Positions 1-6,544 of a stretch of DNA of 64,000 nt are shown in pieces. Source of the DNA: Hominisplanchenecus murintestinalis (GTDB lineage: Bacteria > Bacillota > Clostridia > Lachnospirales > Lachnospiraceae); NCBI GenBank assembly GCA_004793585.1, contig SRZB01000016.1, forward strand, positions 1 to 64,000, in the 5' to 3' direction. Made by a program: the position numbers and the translations under genes. The notes under the pieces are model-generated. The model worked only from the letters and a program-made list of their open reading frames with translations, was not told the origin of the DNA and did no database searches. Position 1 is the stretch's first letter, and each line of letters opens with the position of its first letter.

Positions 1-54
1 GGAAGTGCAGCAATGCATGGAGCTGACTGCTACTAATAGGTCGAAGGCTTGACC
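1..54 (+). rRNA. 23S ribosomal RNA, 3' end (partial)
   Basis: The window opens inside the 3' terminus of 23S rRNA. The stretch ending GCTACTAATAGGTCGAAGG then CTTGACC is the conserved end of bacterial 23S. The rest lies upstream of the window. The exact mature end, taken as about base 54, is inferred. No 5S rRNA follows: the next RNA gene is tRNA-Asn. Confidence 0.9.
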
Positions 55-103
55 AGAATACTTGATGAATGCAAGCCTGGGGGCGCAGCATGAATCTTAG
101 TAG

Positions 104-169
104 TCTGGTCGTTTGAAGGAGCAGAGCGACTTCAAACTTCTGTTAAAGAAGCGGAAGGAAACGACCAGA
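104..169 (+). other. Nested hairpin in the 23S-tRNA spacer
   Basis: TCTGGTCGTTT at 104-114 is the exact reverse complement of AAACGACCAGA at 159-169. Inside it TTTGAAG (112-118) pairs with CTTCAAA (130-136). The structure sits about 50 bases after 23S, so it could be a precursor-rRNA processing stem. That role is inferred from position only. Confidence 0.5.
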
Positions 170-271
170 AGAAAAGAGATCAAGTCAAGATGGTTTTCCG
201 GTTGAAATGTCTTAAAGAATATGTTATACTGTATGTGGTTTTGAGGGTGCATACCCTTGAAAACAGAATAA

Positions 272-343
272 TCCTCGATAGCTCAATGGTAGAGCACTCG
301 GCTGTTAACCGAGTTGTTGTAGGTTCGAGCCCCGCTCGGGGAG
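272..343 (+). tRNA. tRNA-Asn (GTT)
   Basis: A full cloverleaf is visible. The acceptor stem TCCTCGA pairs with TCGGGGA, the anticodon loop is CTGTTAA (GTT, Asn), and the T arm contains GGTTCGAGCCC. No 3' CCA is encoded. It lies downstream of 23S where a 5S gene is often found and is followed directly by a terminator, so it is probably the last gene of the rRNA transcript. Confidence 0.93.
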
Positions 344-348
344 TAAGA

Positions 349-388
349 AGAGTCCGTAAGCATTTATGCTTACGGACTCTTTATAATA
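349..388 (+). terminator. Intrinsic terminator after tRNA-Asn
   Basis: AGAGTCCGTAAGCA (349-362) and TGCTTACGGACTCT (367-380) form a perfect 14-bp stem with a 4-base loop, followed by TTTATAAT. This should end the rRNA-tRNA-Asn transcript. Confidence 0.88.
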
Positions 389-635
389 TTTAAAATAGTT
401 AGTCCAATGCGGAGTGTCTTTTAGATTTCTAACATATAGAGTAGTGGAGCTTGCATTTAAGAATCTGTACATGTATATGTGTAGTGGAATGTTTATGACG
501 CTTACTGTTTTAGTATTTATTCTGGCTAGAAGTTTTGTAAATCTGTTTTCAAATACAACAGTGTGGCATTTGGAATCATAATTTTGGGAGTGAATTATTT
601 AAATTAGTTTGATTGTATTTTTTTGTAAAAAATGC
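389..635. other. AT-rich intergenic stretch, nothing recognised
   Basis: About 250 bases between the tRNA-Asn terminator and the promoter of the next tRNA unit. I see no open frame with a ribosome binding site, no RNA cloverleaf and no strong repeat. Confidence 0.5.
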
Positions 636-664
636 TTGCAAAATCGATAAAGGTATGATATGAT
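636..664 (+). promoter_or_regulatory. Sigma-A type promoter of the tRNA cluster
   Basis: TTGCAA (636-641) and TATGAT (659-664) are separated by exactly 17 bases. The pair ends 42 bases before tRNA-Glu, so it is placed to transcribe the six-tRNA array. Confidence 0.65.
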
Positions 665-706
665 AACATACGTCGCTGAGTTGAAAAACAAAATGCCATT
701 TATAGC

Positions 707-778
707 GGCTCCTTGGTCAAGCGGTTAAGACATCGCCCTTTCACGGCGGTAACACGGGTTCGATTCCCGTAGGAGTCA
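707..778 (+). tRNA. tRNA-Glu (TTC)
   Basis: Acceptor GGCTCCT pairs with AGGAGTC (one G-T). The anticodon loop CTTTCAC gives TTC (Glu), and the T arm is GGGTTCGATTCCC. It is the first of six tRNAs in one array, and no CCA is encoded. Confidence 0.95.
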
Positions 779-802
779 TTTAAAAAGAGTTATTTGAATT
801 AA

Positions 803-875
803 GCCGATGTGGCTCAATTGGCAGAGCAGCTGATTTGTAATCAGCAGGTTATCGGTTCGAGTCCGATCATCGGCT
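803..875 (+). tRNA. tRNA-Thr (TGT)
   Basis: Acceptor GCCGATG pairs perfectly with CATCGGC. The anticodon loop TTTGTAA gives TGT (Thr). It lies 24 bases after tRNA-Glu and 4 bases before the next tRNA, consistent with one precursor transcript. Confidence 0.95.
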
Positions 876-879
876 TTTT

Positions 880-953
880 GGACCTTTAGCTCAGTTGGTT
901 AGAGCAACCGGCTCATAACCGGTCGGTCCTGGGTTCGAGTCCCCGAAGGTCCA
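880..953 (+). tRNA. tRNA with CAT anticodon (elongator Met or Ile2)
   Basis: Acceptor GGACCTT pairs perfectly with AAGGTCC, and the anticodon loop is CTCATAA. A CAT anticodon is shared by methionine tRNAs and by the lysidine-modified isoleucine tRNA. The GGACCTTTAGCTCAG start resembles what I recall of Bacillus Ile2. The acceptor stem is fully paired, which argues against an initiator. Sequence alone does not settle Met versus Ile2. Confidence 0.9.
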
Positions 954-974
954 TTTAAAATTTATAGATAGTTT

Positions 975-1048
975 GGCCCAGTGGCTCAGTTGGTTAGAGC
1001 GTCGCCCTGTCACGGCGAAGGTCGTCGGTTCGAGTCCGATCTGGGTCG
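975..1048 (+). tRNA. tRNA-Asp (GTC)
   Basis: Acceptor GGCCCAG pairs with CTGGGTC (one G-T). The anticodon loop CTGTCAC gives GTC (Asp), and the T arm is CGGTTCGAGTCCG. It lies 21 bases after the previous tRNA and 5 before tRNA-Val. Confidence 0.95.
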
Positions 1049-1053
1049 TCAAT

Positions 1054-1126
1054 GGGATCTTAGCTCAGCTGGGAGAGCATCTGCCTTACAAGCAGAGGGT
1101 CATAGGTTCGAGCCCTATAGGTCCCA
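1054..1126 (+). tRNA. tRNA-Val (TAC)
   Basis: Acceptor GGGATCT pairs with AGGTCCC (one G-T). The anticodon loop CTTACAA gives TAC (Val), and the T arm is AGGTTCGAGCCCT. Confidence 0.95.
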
Positions 1127-1147
1127 TTTGCCAAGTATTTGGCGAAT

Positions 1148-1233
1148 GCCGGCGTGGCGGAACTGGCAGACGCACAGGACTTAAAATCCTGCGGGACTAA
1201 TCTCCCGTACCGGTTCGATTCCGGTCGCCGGCA
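1148..1233 (+). tRNA. tRNA-Leu (TAA)
   Basis: An 86-base class II tRNA with a long variable arm (GGGACTAATCTCCC). Acceptor GCCGGCG pairs perfectly with CGCCGGC. The anticodon loop CTTAAAA gives TAA (Leu). It is the last gene of the array and is followed by a terminator. Confidence 0.95.
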
Positions 1234-1243
1234 TTATAATAAG

Positions 1244-1275
1244 GCTGAATCCAAGGGATTTGGCTTTTTTATTTT
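1244..1275 (+). terminator. Terminator after the tRNA array
   Basis: GCTGAATCC (1244-1252) pairs with GGATTTGGC (1256-1264), with two G-T pairs and a 3-base loop, followed by TTTTTTATTTT. It sits 10 bases past tRNA-Leu and ends the array before the HAD gene. Confidence 0.75.
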
Positions 1276-1311
1276 GTGTGGTGGAATTAGTTTGAAGAAT
1301 GAGGTGAAAGT

Positions 1312-2100
1312 ATGGGAAAGAAAAAAGCAGTATTTTTTGATATTGACGGCACGATATGGAATGACAAGAACGAGATTCCAGAGAGTACAGTGCGGGCAAT
1401 TAAGATGCTGCGGGGAAACGGAAACCTAGCTTTCTTGTGCAGTGGACGCAGTAGGGCATATATTCGAAACCCAAAGCTTTTTGAGATTGGATTTGACGGT
1501 GTGGTGTCGGGATGCGGGACGATGGTTGAATATGGCGGGAAAACAGTTTTTTATAAACGTCTGGAAAATGAGTTGGTAGAGCGTACGATTTTGACTGTTC
1601 GGCGTTATGGCTGCCGTCCGATTTTGGAAGGCAGAGAATACCTCTATATGGATAATGATGAGTTTGAGGATGATTATTTTGGGCAGAAGCTTCGGGCCGA
1701 GCTGGGAAAGCATCTGCTCACTATTGCAGGAGAGTGGGGAAAGTGGGAGATTTCAAAGTTATCCTGTGCTACTGAAAATGCGGATAGAGTGGCTTGTTTT
1801 GAGGACCTGAAAGAGGATTATGACTTTATGGTACATAATTCGTCGGTGGTAGAGTTTGTTCCGAAAGGATATCATAAAGGTACTGGAATTGTTAAGATAT
1901 GTGAGCTTCTCGGAATTGAAATTTCAGAGACAGTTGCCTTTGGCGACAGTGCGAATGATTTGGGAATGCTGTGTACGGCCGGAGTAGGTATTGCTATGGG
2001 GAATGGTTCAGATGTGGCAAAGACGGCTGCAGATTATGTGACTACATCTATGGAGGAGGACGGCATTTGGAACGGTTGTCGGCATTTAAAGTTGATTTAA
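1312..2100 (+). CDS. HAD-superfamily hydrolase, Cof type (IIB cap)
   Basis: This 262-residue protein is a haloacid-dehalogenase-type phosphatase, probably acting on a sugar phosphate or other small phosphorylated metabolite in the cytoplasm; the substrate cannot be read from sequence. The catalytic motif DIDGT gives nucleophile Asp10 and Asp12. Motif II is the Ser in FLCSGR near residue 44, and the Mg-binding motif GDSANDL lies at 211-217. The large central region fits a type IIB cap, and the length is normal for Cof enzymes. The ATG is preceded by GAGGTG about 7 bases upstream. It stands alone between the tRNA array and the PTS genes. Confidence 0.88.
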   Translation: MGKKKAVFFDIDGTIWNDKNEIPESTVRAIKMLRGNGNLAFLCSGRSRAYIRNPKLFEIGFDGVVSGCGTMVEYGGKTVFYKRLENELVERTILTVRRYGCRPILEGREYLYMDNDEFEDDYFGQKLRAELGKHLLTIAGEWGKWEISKLSCATENADRVACFEDLKEDYDFMVHNSSVVEFVPKGYHKGTGIVKICELLGIEISETVAFGDSANDLGMLCTAGVGIAMGNGSDVAKTAADYVTTSMEEDGIWNGCRHLKLI

Positions 2101-2199
2101 GGCTTAGGATGCAGCCTCTGCTATTTAGTACCATATGGAAGTGAAATTGCAATAATGGGCGCTTTATTAAAAATGTATAAAAAGTGTAAAAGAAATAAG

Positions 2200-2228
2200 T
2201 TGACTTTGGTCAAAATTATTGTTATTAT
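2200..2228 (+). promoter_or_regulatory. Promoter of the PTS operon
   Basis: TTGACT (2200-2205) and TATTAT (2223-2228) are separated by 17 bases, a near-consensus sigma-A promoter. It lies over 200 bases before the IIA gene, leaving room for a long untranslated leader that contains a terminator. Confidence 0.75.
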
Positions 2229-2230
2229 AG

Positions 2231-2329
2231 AGAAGTACTAGGAGTGAGGATGCGAGGTGCCAGAAAGAAAGACTCAACCAAATTTTATAAAATAAGGAGT
2301 ATTTTATTTTATGAAGTTTGGCTTTTTTG
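2231..2329 (+). promoter_or_regulatory. PTS leader: possible antiterminator target plus terminator hairpin
   Basis: CCAAATTTTATAAAATA from 2278 can pair imperfectly with TATTTTATTTTATGAAGTTTGG ending near 2321, followed by CTTTTTTGTT. This is a terminator between promoter and gene. Just upstream, 2241-2279 (GGAGTGAGGATGCGAGG through GACTCAACC) abuts the 5' arm, as a ribonucleic antiterminator does in PTS leaders controlled by the BglG/LicT/GlcT family. The terminator is visible; the antiterminator is inferred, and its match to the known consensus is weak. No antiterminator gene lies in the window. Confidence 0.5.
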
Positions 2330-2443
2330 TTAGATAGCAGAATATACTGCGGGTGCTTATCATACGCTTATTTTAACAGATGAAAGCAGTGTCGGTGTGG
2401 GCGTATCACTCAGTGAAGAACAATAATATGGGAGGCGATTGAA

Positions 2444-2941
2444 ATGTTTAAGTCGTTGAAAGGAATGTTTGGAGGAAAGAGCGAAGAAGTATATACTCTG
2501 GTATCTCCGGCAAAGGGAAAAGCAGTGCCGCTGTCAGAAGTGAATGACCCGACGTTTGCGGACGGTCTGCTGGGAAAAGGTGCGGCGGTGGTTCCGGCGG
2601 AAGGCAAAATACATGCTCCGGCAGATGGGACCGTGGAGATGATGTTTGAGACGAAGCATGCAGTCAGCCTGAAAACTGAGTATGGTACAGAGATTCTGGT
2701 GCATGTGGGTCTGGATACTGTAAACCTGAAAGGTAAATACTATGAGGCTCATGTACAGGCGGGGGACGCAGTGAAGGCAGGAGATTTGCTTATTAGCTTT
2801 GACATTGACCAGATAAAAGCTGAGGGATATGATGTAGTTACCCCGGTTTTGGTATGTAACACAGACGATTACGCATCTGTAGATGCTGTCACGGGAAATG
2901 ATGTAGAGCCTGGTGATACAATTATTAAGATTACAAAATAA
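2444..2941 (+). CDS. PTS glucose-family enzyme IIA
   Basis: This 165-residue cytoplasmic phosphocarrier is of the IIA-Glc (Crr) family. It accepts phosphate from HPr and passes it to the IIB domain of the sugar permease. The active-site segment ILVHVGLDTV places the phosphorylated histidine at residue 87, with the second conserved histidine at 72 (KHAVSL). The length is normal for a free-standing IIA. GGGAGG lies about 8 bases before the ATG. The partner IICB gene begins 85 bases downstream and lacks its own IIA domain, so the two make one complete permease. Confidence 0.93.
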   Translation: MFKSLKGMFGGKSEEVYTLVSPAKGKAVPLSEVNDPTFADGLLGKGAAVVPAEGKIHAPADGTVEMMFETKHAVSLKTEYGTEILVHVGLDTVNLKGKYYEAHVQAGDAVKAGDLLISFDIDQIKAEGYDVVTPVLVCNTDDYASVDAVTGNDVEPGDTIIKITK

Positions 2942-3026
2942 TACTTTAAGCAGTATTTTATGGCCTGAGCGGTTACAGGTCTTAAAATAGAAAAAAGGGA
3001 TTAAGAAAAGGAAAGGAGAAATATTT

Positions 3027-4493
3027 ATGAAGTATTTTCAGAAACTTGGTAAAGCTTTAATGCTTCCAGTGGCAACCCTGCCGATTTGTGGTATTCTGAT
3101 GGGTATCGGATACTGGCTGTGTCCTTCCACAATGCAGGGTGGTGAAGTTGTTGGTCTGCTGCAGACTATCGGTTTCCTTCTTGTGAAGGCCGGCAGCGCT
3201 TTGATTGACAACATGGCAATTCTGTTTGCTATAGGTGTAGGTCTCGGTATGTCTGATGACAGTGATGGTGTTGGTGGTCTGGCAGGTATGGTTTCATACC
3301 TGATGATGACAACACTGCTGAATCCGGGAGTTGTTGGAACTATCATGACTCTGGAAGAAGGCACAGAGAAGTACATCGCTTTCTCTAAAGTTGGCGGAAA
3401 CCAGTTCATCGGTATTCTGGCAGGTGTTATCGGAGCTACATGCTTCAATAAGTTTAAAGATGCAAAGCTTCCGGATTGGCTGGCATTCTTCAGCGGCAAG
3501 CGCTGTGTAGCGATTGTTACTGGTGTAGTTTCCATTCTTGTATCTGTTGTTATGCTTTTTGTATGGCCGATTATCTTCAGCGGACTTGTTGCAATTGGAA
3601 ATGCAGTTCAGCAGATGGGTATCGTTGGCGTTGGTGTTTATACATTCCTGAACCGTCTGTTGATTCCGATTGGTATGCACCATGCACTGAACAACGTATT
3701 CTGGTTTGATACCATTGGTCTTGGTGATCTGTCCCACTTCTGGGCAGGCGAAACATCTGCAGATGTTACATGGAGCCTTGGTATGTACATGGCTGGTTTC
3801 TTCCCGAGCATGATGTTCGGTATCCCGGGTGCAGCACTTGCTATGGTTCACTGTGCAAAGGATAACAAGAAGAAAGTAGCAATCGGTCTGGTAGCTTCCG
3901 CAGCAATCTGTGCATTCATCTGCGGTGTTACAGAGCCGTTCGAGTTTGGATTTATGTTCCTTGCTCCTGTTCTGTACGTTATCTATTCTGTATTGTATGC
4001 TGTATTTGCTATGATTACCGTAGCACTTGGCTTCCGTGCAGGATTCAGCTTCTCCGCCGGAGCTACAGACCTGCTGTTCTCAGCATCCCTGCCGGCAGCA
4101 GCAAAGACATGGGTAATTATCCCTATGGGTATCGCAGCATTTGTAGTATTCTACGTAGTATTCCGTTTCGCTATCACGAAGTTCAACCTTAAGACTCCGG
4201 GTAGAGAGGATGATGACGAAGATGAAACAAAGGTAGTACTGAGCAATAACAACTTTACCGAAGTAGCACGTATCGTTCTTGAGGGTGTTGGCGGTAAAGA
4301 GAACCTGACTTCTATTGATAACTGTATCACAAGACTTCGTCTTGAAGTTAAGGATTACACAAAGGTAAATGAGAAGAAGATTAAATCTGCTGGTGTTGCT
4401 GGCGTTGTAAGACCAAGCAAAACGGCTGTGCAGGTTATTATCGGTACTCAGGTACAGCATGTAGCTGATGAATTTAAAAAATTAGCGAAATAA
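3027..4493 (+). CDS. PTS glucose/N-acetylglucosamine-type enzyme IICB
   Basis: This 488-residue membrane permease of the glucose superfamily imports and phosphorylates a hexose. Residues 1 to about 390 are the multi-span IIC domain, with conserved segments such as LLIPIGMHHALNN and GVTEPFEFGFMFLAP. An acidic linker (DDDEDE) near residue 400 leads to a C-terminal IIB domain whose phospho-acceptor is Cys433 in the NCITRLRL motif. Glucose versus N-acetylglucosamine specificity cannot be settled here. AAAGGAG lies 8 bases before the ATG. The last 308 bases, linker plus IIB, are duplicated in inverted orientation at 4655-4962, and the last 100 bases differ from the copy only at synonymous sites. 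Confidence 0.92.
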   Translation: MKYFQKLGKALMLPVATLPICGILMGIGYWLCPSTMQGGEVVGLLQTIGFLLVKAGSALIDNMAILFAIGVGLGMSDDSDGVGGLAGMVSYLMMTTLLNPGVVGTIMTLEEGTEKYIAFSKVGGNQFIGILAGVIGATCFNKFKDAKLPDWLAFFSGKRCVAIVTGVVSILVSVVMLFVWPIIFSGLVAIGNAVQQMGIVGVGVYTFLNRLLIPIGMHHALNNVFWFDTIGLGDLSHFWAGETSADVTWSLGMYMAGFFPSMMFGIPGAALAMVHCAKDNKKKVAIGLVASAAICAFICGVTEPFEFGFMFLAPVLYVIYSVLYAVFAMITVALGFRAGFSFSAGATDLLFSASLPAAAKTWVIIPMGIAAFVVFYVVFRFAITKFNLKTPGREDDDEDETKVVLSNNNFTEVARIVLEGVGGKENLTSIDNCITRLRLEVKDYTKVNEKKIKSAGVAGVVRPSKTAVQVIIGTQVQHVADEFKKLAK

Positions 4494-4521
4494 TAAAATA
4501 GAGAACAACATCCCTTTTTCT

Positions 4522-4553
4522 AAAAAGGACCGCCTGAACGGGCGGTTCTTTTT
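4522..4553 (+). terminator. Terminator after the PTS IICB gene
   Basis: GGACCGCC (4527-4534) pairs with GGCGGTTC (4541-4548), flanked by AAAAA and TTTTT. This is a standard strong intrinsic terminator 30 bases past the stop codon. Confidence 0.9.
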
Positions 4554-4591
4554 GGTTAATGAAAATCCTGGTATTATATATTTATATTCCT

Positions 4592-4622
4592 GAAAAAGAC
4601 CACTTTTATAGTGGTCTTTTTC
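4592..4622. terminator. Symmetrical bidirectional terminator
   Basis: GAAAAAGACCACT (4592-4604) and AGTGGTCTTTTTC (4610-4622) are perfect complements around a 5-base loop. The A run and T run let it work on both strands. It lies between the IICB gene and the inverted IIB copy, where it could end transcription arriving from either side. Confidence 0.85.
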
Positions 4623-4654
4623 GGAAAAGGGATATTTATGTTAGTGTTTTGTAA

Positions 4655-4962
4655 TTATTTTGCCAGTTTTTTAAACTCGTCGGCAACGTGTTGTACCTGA
4701 GTACCGATAATAACCTGCACAGCCGTTTTGCTTGGTCTTACAACGCCTGCGACGCCTGCAGATTTAATCTTCTTCTCATTTACCTTTGTGTAATCCTTAA
4801 CTTCAAGACGAAGTCTTGTGATACAGTTATCAATAGAAGTCAGGTTCTCTTTACCGCCAACACCCTCAAGAACGATACGTGCTACTTCGGTAAAGTTGTT
4901 ATTGCTCAGTACTACCTTTGTTTCATCTTCGTCATCATCCTCTCTACCCGGAGTCTTAAGGT
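4655..4962 (-). pseudogene. Inverted fragment of the PTS IICB gene (linker plus IIB domain)
   Basis: On the minus strand this 308-base stretch encodes the last 102 residues of the PTS IICB protein with an identical predicted protein sequence and its own TAA. It has no start: a stop codon lies in frame immediately upstream and no methionine codon occurs in frame, so it should not be translated. Compared with 4186-4493, the first 200 or so bases are identical. The last 100 carry 13 substitutions, all synonymous (for example GGT to GGC, GTT to GTC, TTA to CTG). This implies that both sequences descend from functional IIB genes, so a paralogue probably exists or existed. Confidence 0.9.
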
Positions 4963-5052
4963 ATTATTTTGTGTATAAATTATAAAGAAAATCTTCACTA
5001 GATATTGAAAATAAAAGGGATTAAAAATCTTTTATGTAAAAAATACAGAGTA

Positions 5053-5065
5053 TTTTACAACAAAA
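5053..5065 (+). repeat. Left copy of 13-bp direct repeat TTTTACAACAAAA
   Basis: TTTTACAACAAAA occurs here and again at 6449-6461, bracketing the integrase gene. The left copy lies inside a small palindrome, GTATTTT then ACAACA then AAAATAC. Such repeats can be attachment cores or arm-type integrase binding sites; which one applies cannot be told by eye. Confidence 0.55.
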
Positions 5066-5204
5066 ATACATCAAAGTCTGAGTTTGGTGCATAATAGGAT
5101 GGATACTGTAAAACATATATTTATTTCCGCAGCAAGTTAAGGCTGGAGCTGTTTGGCATGTAGATGTTGTGGAATATGTGACTTTGAAAGAGGAGAGATG
5201 AAAC

Positions 5205-6428
5205 ATGGCAATGAAAAGACGAACAGATAACAAAGGCAGAATTTTAAGGGTGGGAGAAAGTCAGAGAAAAGACGGTAGATATCAATATCAGTATACGGAT
5301 TCCGTCGGCAAAAGGCAATGCATTTATGATTTAACCTTAGCAGGGTTAAGAGAAAAAGAAAAAATGATTATAAGAGATTTGAGAGACGGAATAAGAACAG
5401 GGGAGTCTAAAAAGATAACACTGAATATTTTGTTTCGTAAGTACCTGGAGAATCATAAAACAATAAGGAAGAGTACAGAAGTGCTTTATAAGAGTTATTG
5501 GAAAAATCACATAAAAAGTGCGGATATAGGGGAAAGGGCAATCTCTGATATAAGAAGCAGTGATATTGTGAGATTTTATAATCATTTGTTGGAAAAGGGA
5601 TTGTCCAGCAGAACAGTAGGTGTAATTAATGCCGCGTTGCAGCCATGTTTTGAAATGGCAATAGAAGATGATCTAATAAGAAAAAACCCATGTAAAAATG
5701 CAATGGCCAGGATACCGCAGACAGAGGCGGCAAATAGGAGGGCCATGACCATTGATGAACAAAGGCGTTTTGTCAATTTTGTATCAAAGGATAAAGTGTA
5801 TCGCCATTATTTGCCCTTGTTTACGACTCTTCTGGGGACAGGAATGAGAATTGGGGAATGTCTGGGACTGACTTGGGAAAATCTTGATTTTAAGGATGGC
5901 TTGATTTATGTTACACATTCTTTGAGATATGATAATTATGGAGATGGATATAAACTACATATATCGAAACCGAAAACGGAAAGTGGTAAAAGAGTAATTC
6001 CAATGATGGAAGATGTCCGCCGGCAGTTATTAAAGCAAAGGGAACACAGCTTCATGAGCCAAAGCAGCAAAGAATGTATGGTAGATGGTTATAGCGGCTT
6101 TGTGTTTGTAAAAGAAACGGGCAAGGTATTTCTGACAAATGAAATAAATGCAATGCTCAACCGGATATGCAAAAAATACAATAAATTGGAAGAACGAGCG
6201 GCGGAAGAGGAAAAACGCCATCCTATTGTTCTTCCACATTTATCTGCCCATGTGATGCGGCATACATTTTGCACCAGATTCTGCGAAAATGAAACGAACG
6301 TAAAGGTGATTCAGGAGATTATGGGACATAGCAATGTAGGGGTGACAATGAACATATATAATCATGTGACATTAGATAAAGCAAAGGAAACCATGAAAAA
6401 TATGGAGGGGAAAATGATAATTTCGTAG
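5205..6428 (+). CDS. Tyrosine recombinase/integrase, Tn916 Int-like
   Basis: This 407-residue site-specific recombinase is close in length to Tn916 Int. The N-terminal 60 or so residues look like the arm-site DNA-binding domain, residues 72-170 form the helical core-binding domain, and the rest is catalytic. All expected catalytic residues are visible: Arg215 (GTGMRIGE), Lys257 (KPKTESGKR), His349 and Arg352 (HVMRHTF), His375 (IMGHSN) and nucleophile Tyr385 (MNIYNHV). GAGGAGAG precedes the ATG. No excisionase, relaxase or cargo genes accompany it; only the PTS fragment and dpaA lie beside it. It is therefore a relic of a mobile element or a minimal one. The coding sequence is AT-richer than its neighbours. 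Confidence 0.93.
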   Translation: MAMKRRTDNKGRILRVGESQRKDGRYQYQYTDSVGKRQCIYDLTLAGLREKEKMIIRDLRDGIRTGESKKITLNILFRKYLENHKTIRKSTEVLYKSYWKNHIKSADIGERAISDIRSSDIVRFYNHLLEKGLSSRTVGVINAALQPCFEMAIEDDLIRKNPCKNAMARIPQTEAANRRAMTIDEQRRFVNFVSKDKVYRHYLPLFTTLLGTGMRIGECLGLTWENLDFKDGLIYVTHSLRYDNYGDGYKLHISKPKTESGKRVIPMMEDVRRQLLKQREHSFMSQSSKECMVDGYSGFVFVKETGKVFLTNEINAMLNRICKKYNKLEERAAEEEKRHPIVLPHLSAHVMRHTFCTRFCENETNVKVIQEIMGHSNVGVTMNIYNHVTLDKAKETMKNMEGKMIIS

Positions 6429-6448
6429 AGTATAAAAAGGTACAACAG

Positions 6449-6461
6449 TTTTACAACAAAA
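6449..6461 (+). repeat. Right copy of 13-bp direct repeat TTTTACAACAAAA
   Basis: This copy lies 20 bases past the integrase stop codon, in the same orientation as the copy at 5053-5065. A second partial copy, TACAACA at 6441-6447, sits immediately upstream, giving a short tandem. It is a candidate right attachment or arm site of the integrase element. Confidence 0.5.
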
Positions 6462-6544
6462 GCCGATGTAGAGTAGCGCAATCTGCTTCCATGCCGCATA
6501 TATTATGGATGACAGTAAAGTTTTGTGGGAGGTGTCTATTGAAT

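Larger units (their letters stand above)
4186..4962. repeat. 308-bp inverted repeat pair (4186-4493 and 4655-4962)
   Basis: The two arms are equal in length, about 96 percent identical by hand count (13 mismatches), and separated by a 161-base spacer that holds both terminators. One arm is the live 3' end of the IICB gene and the other is the fragment. The tyrosine recombinase gene starts 242 bases beyond the second arm. Intramolecular recombination between the arms would flip the terminator segment and would not change the protein. Confidence 0.9.

Noticed and set aside
190-393. A 67-codon frame spanning tRNA-Asn
   Set aside because: It runs through the tRNA and the terminator hairpin and has no ribosome binding site; it is a chance frame.
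973-1429. Several open frames across the tRNA-Asp/Val/Leu array
   Set aside because: They translate tRNA sequence; the cloverleaves explain the region fully.
4688-4978. A 96-codon plus-strand frame over the inverted IIB copy
   Set aside because: It is the antisense of the IIB fragment. The same antisense frame occurs opposite the live IICB gene, so it carries no independent signal.
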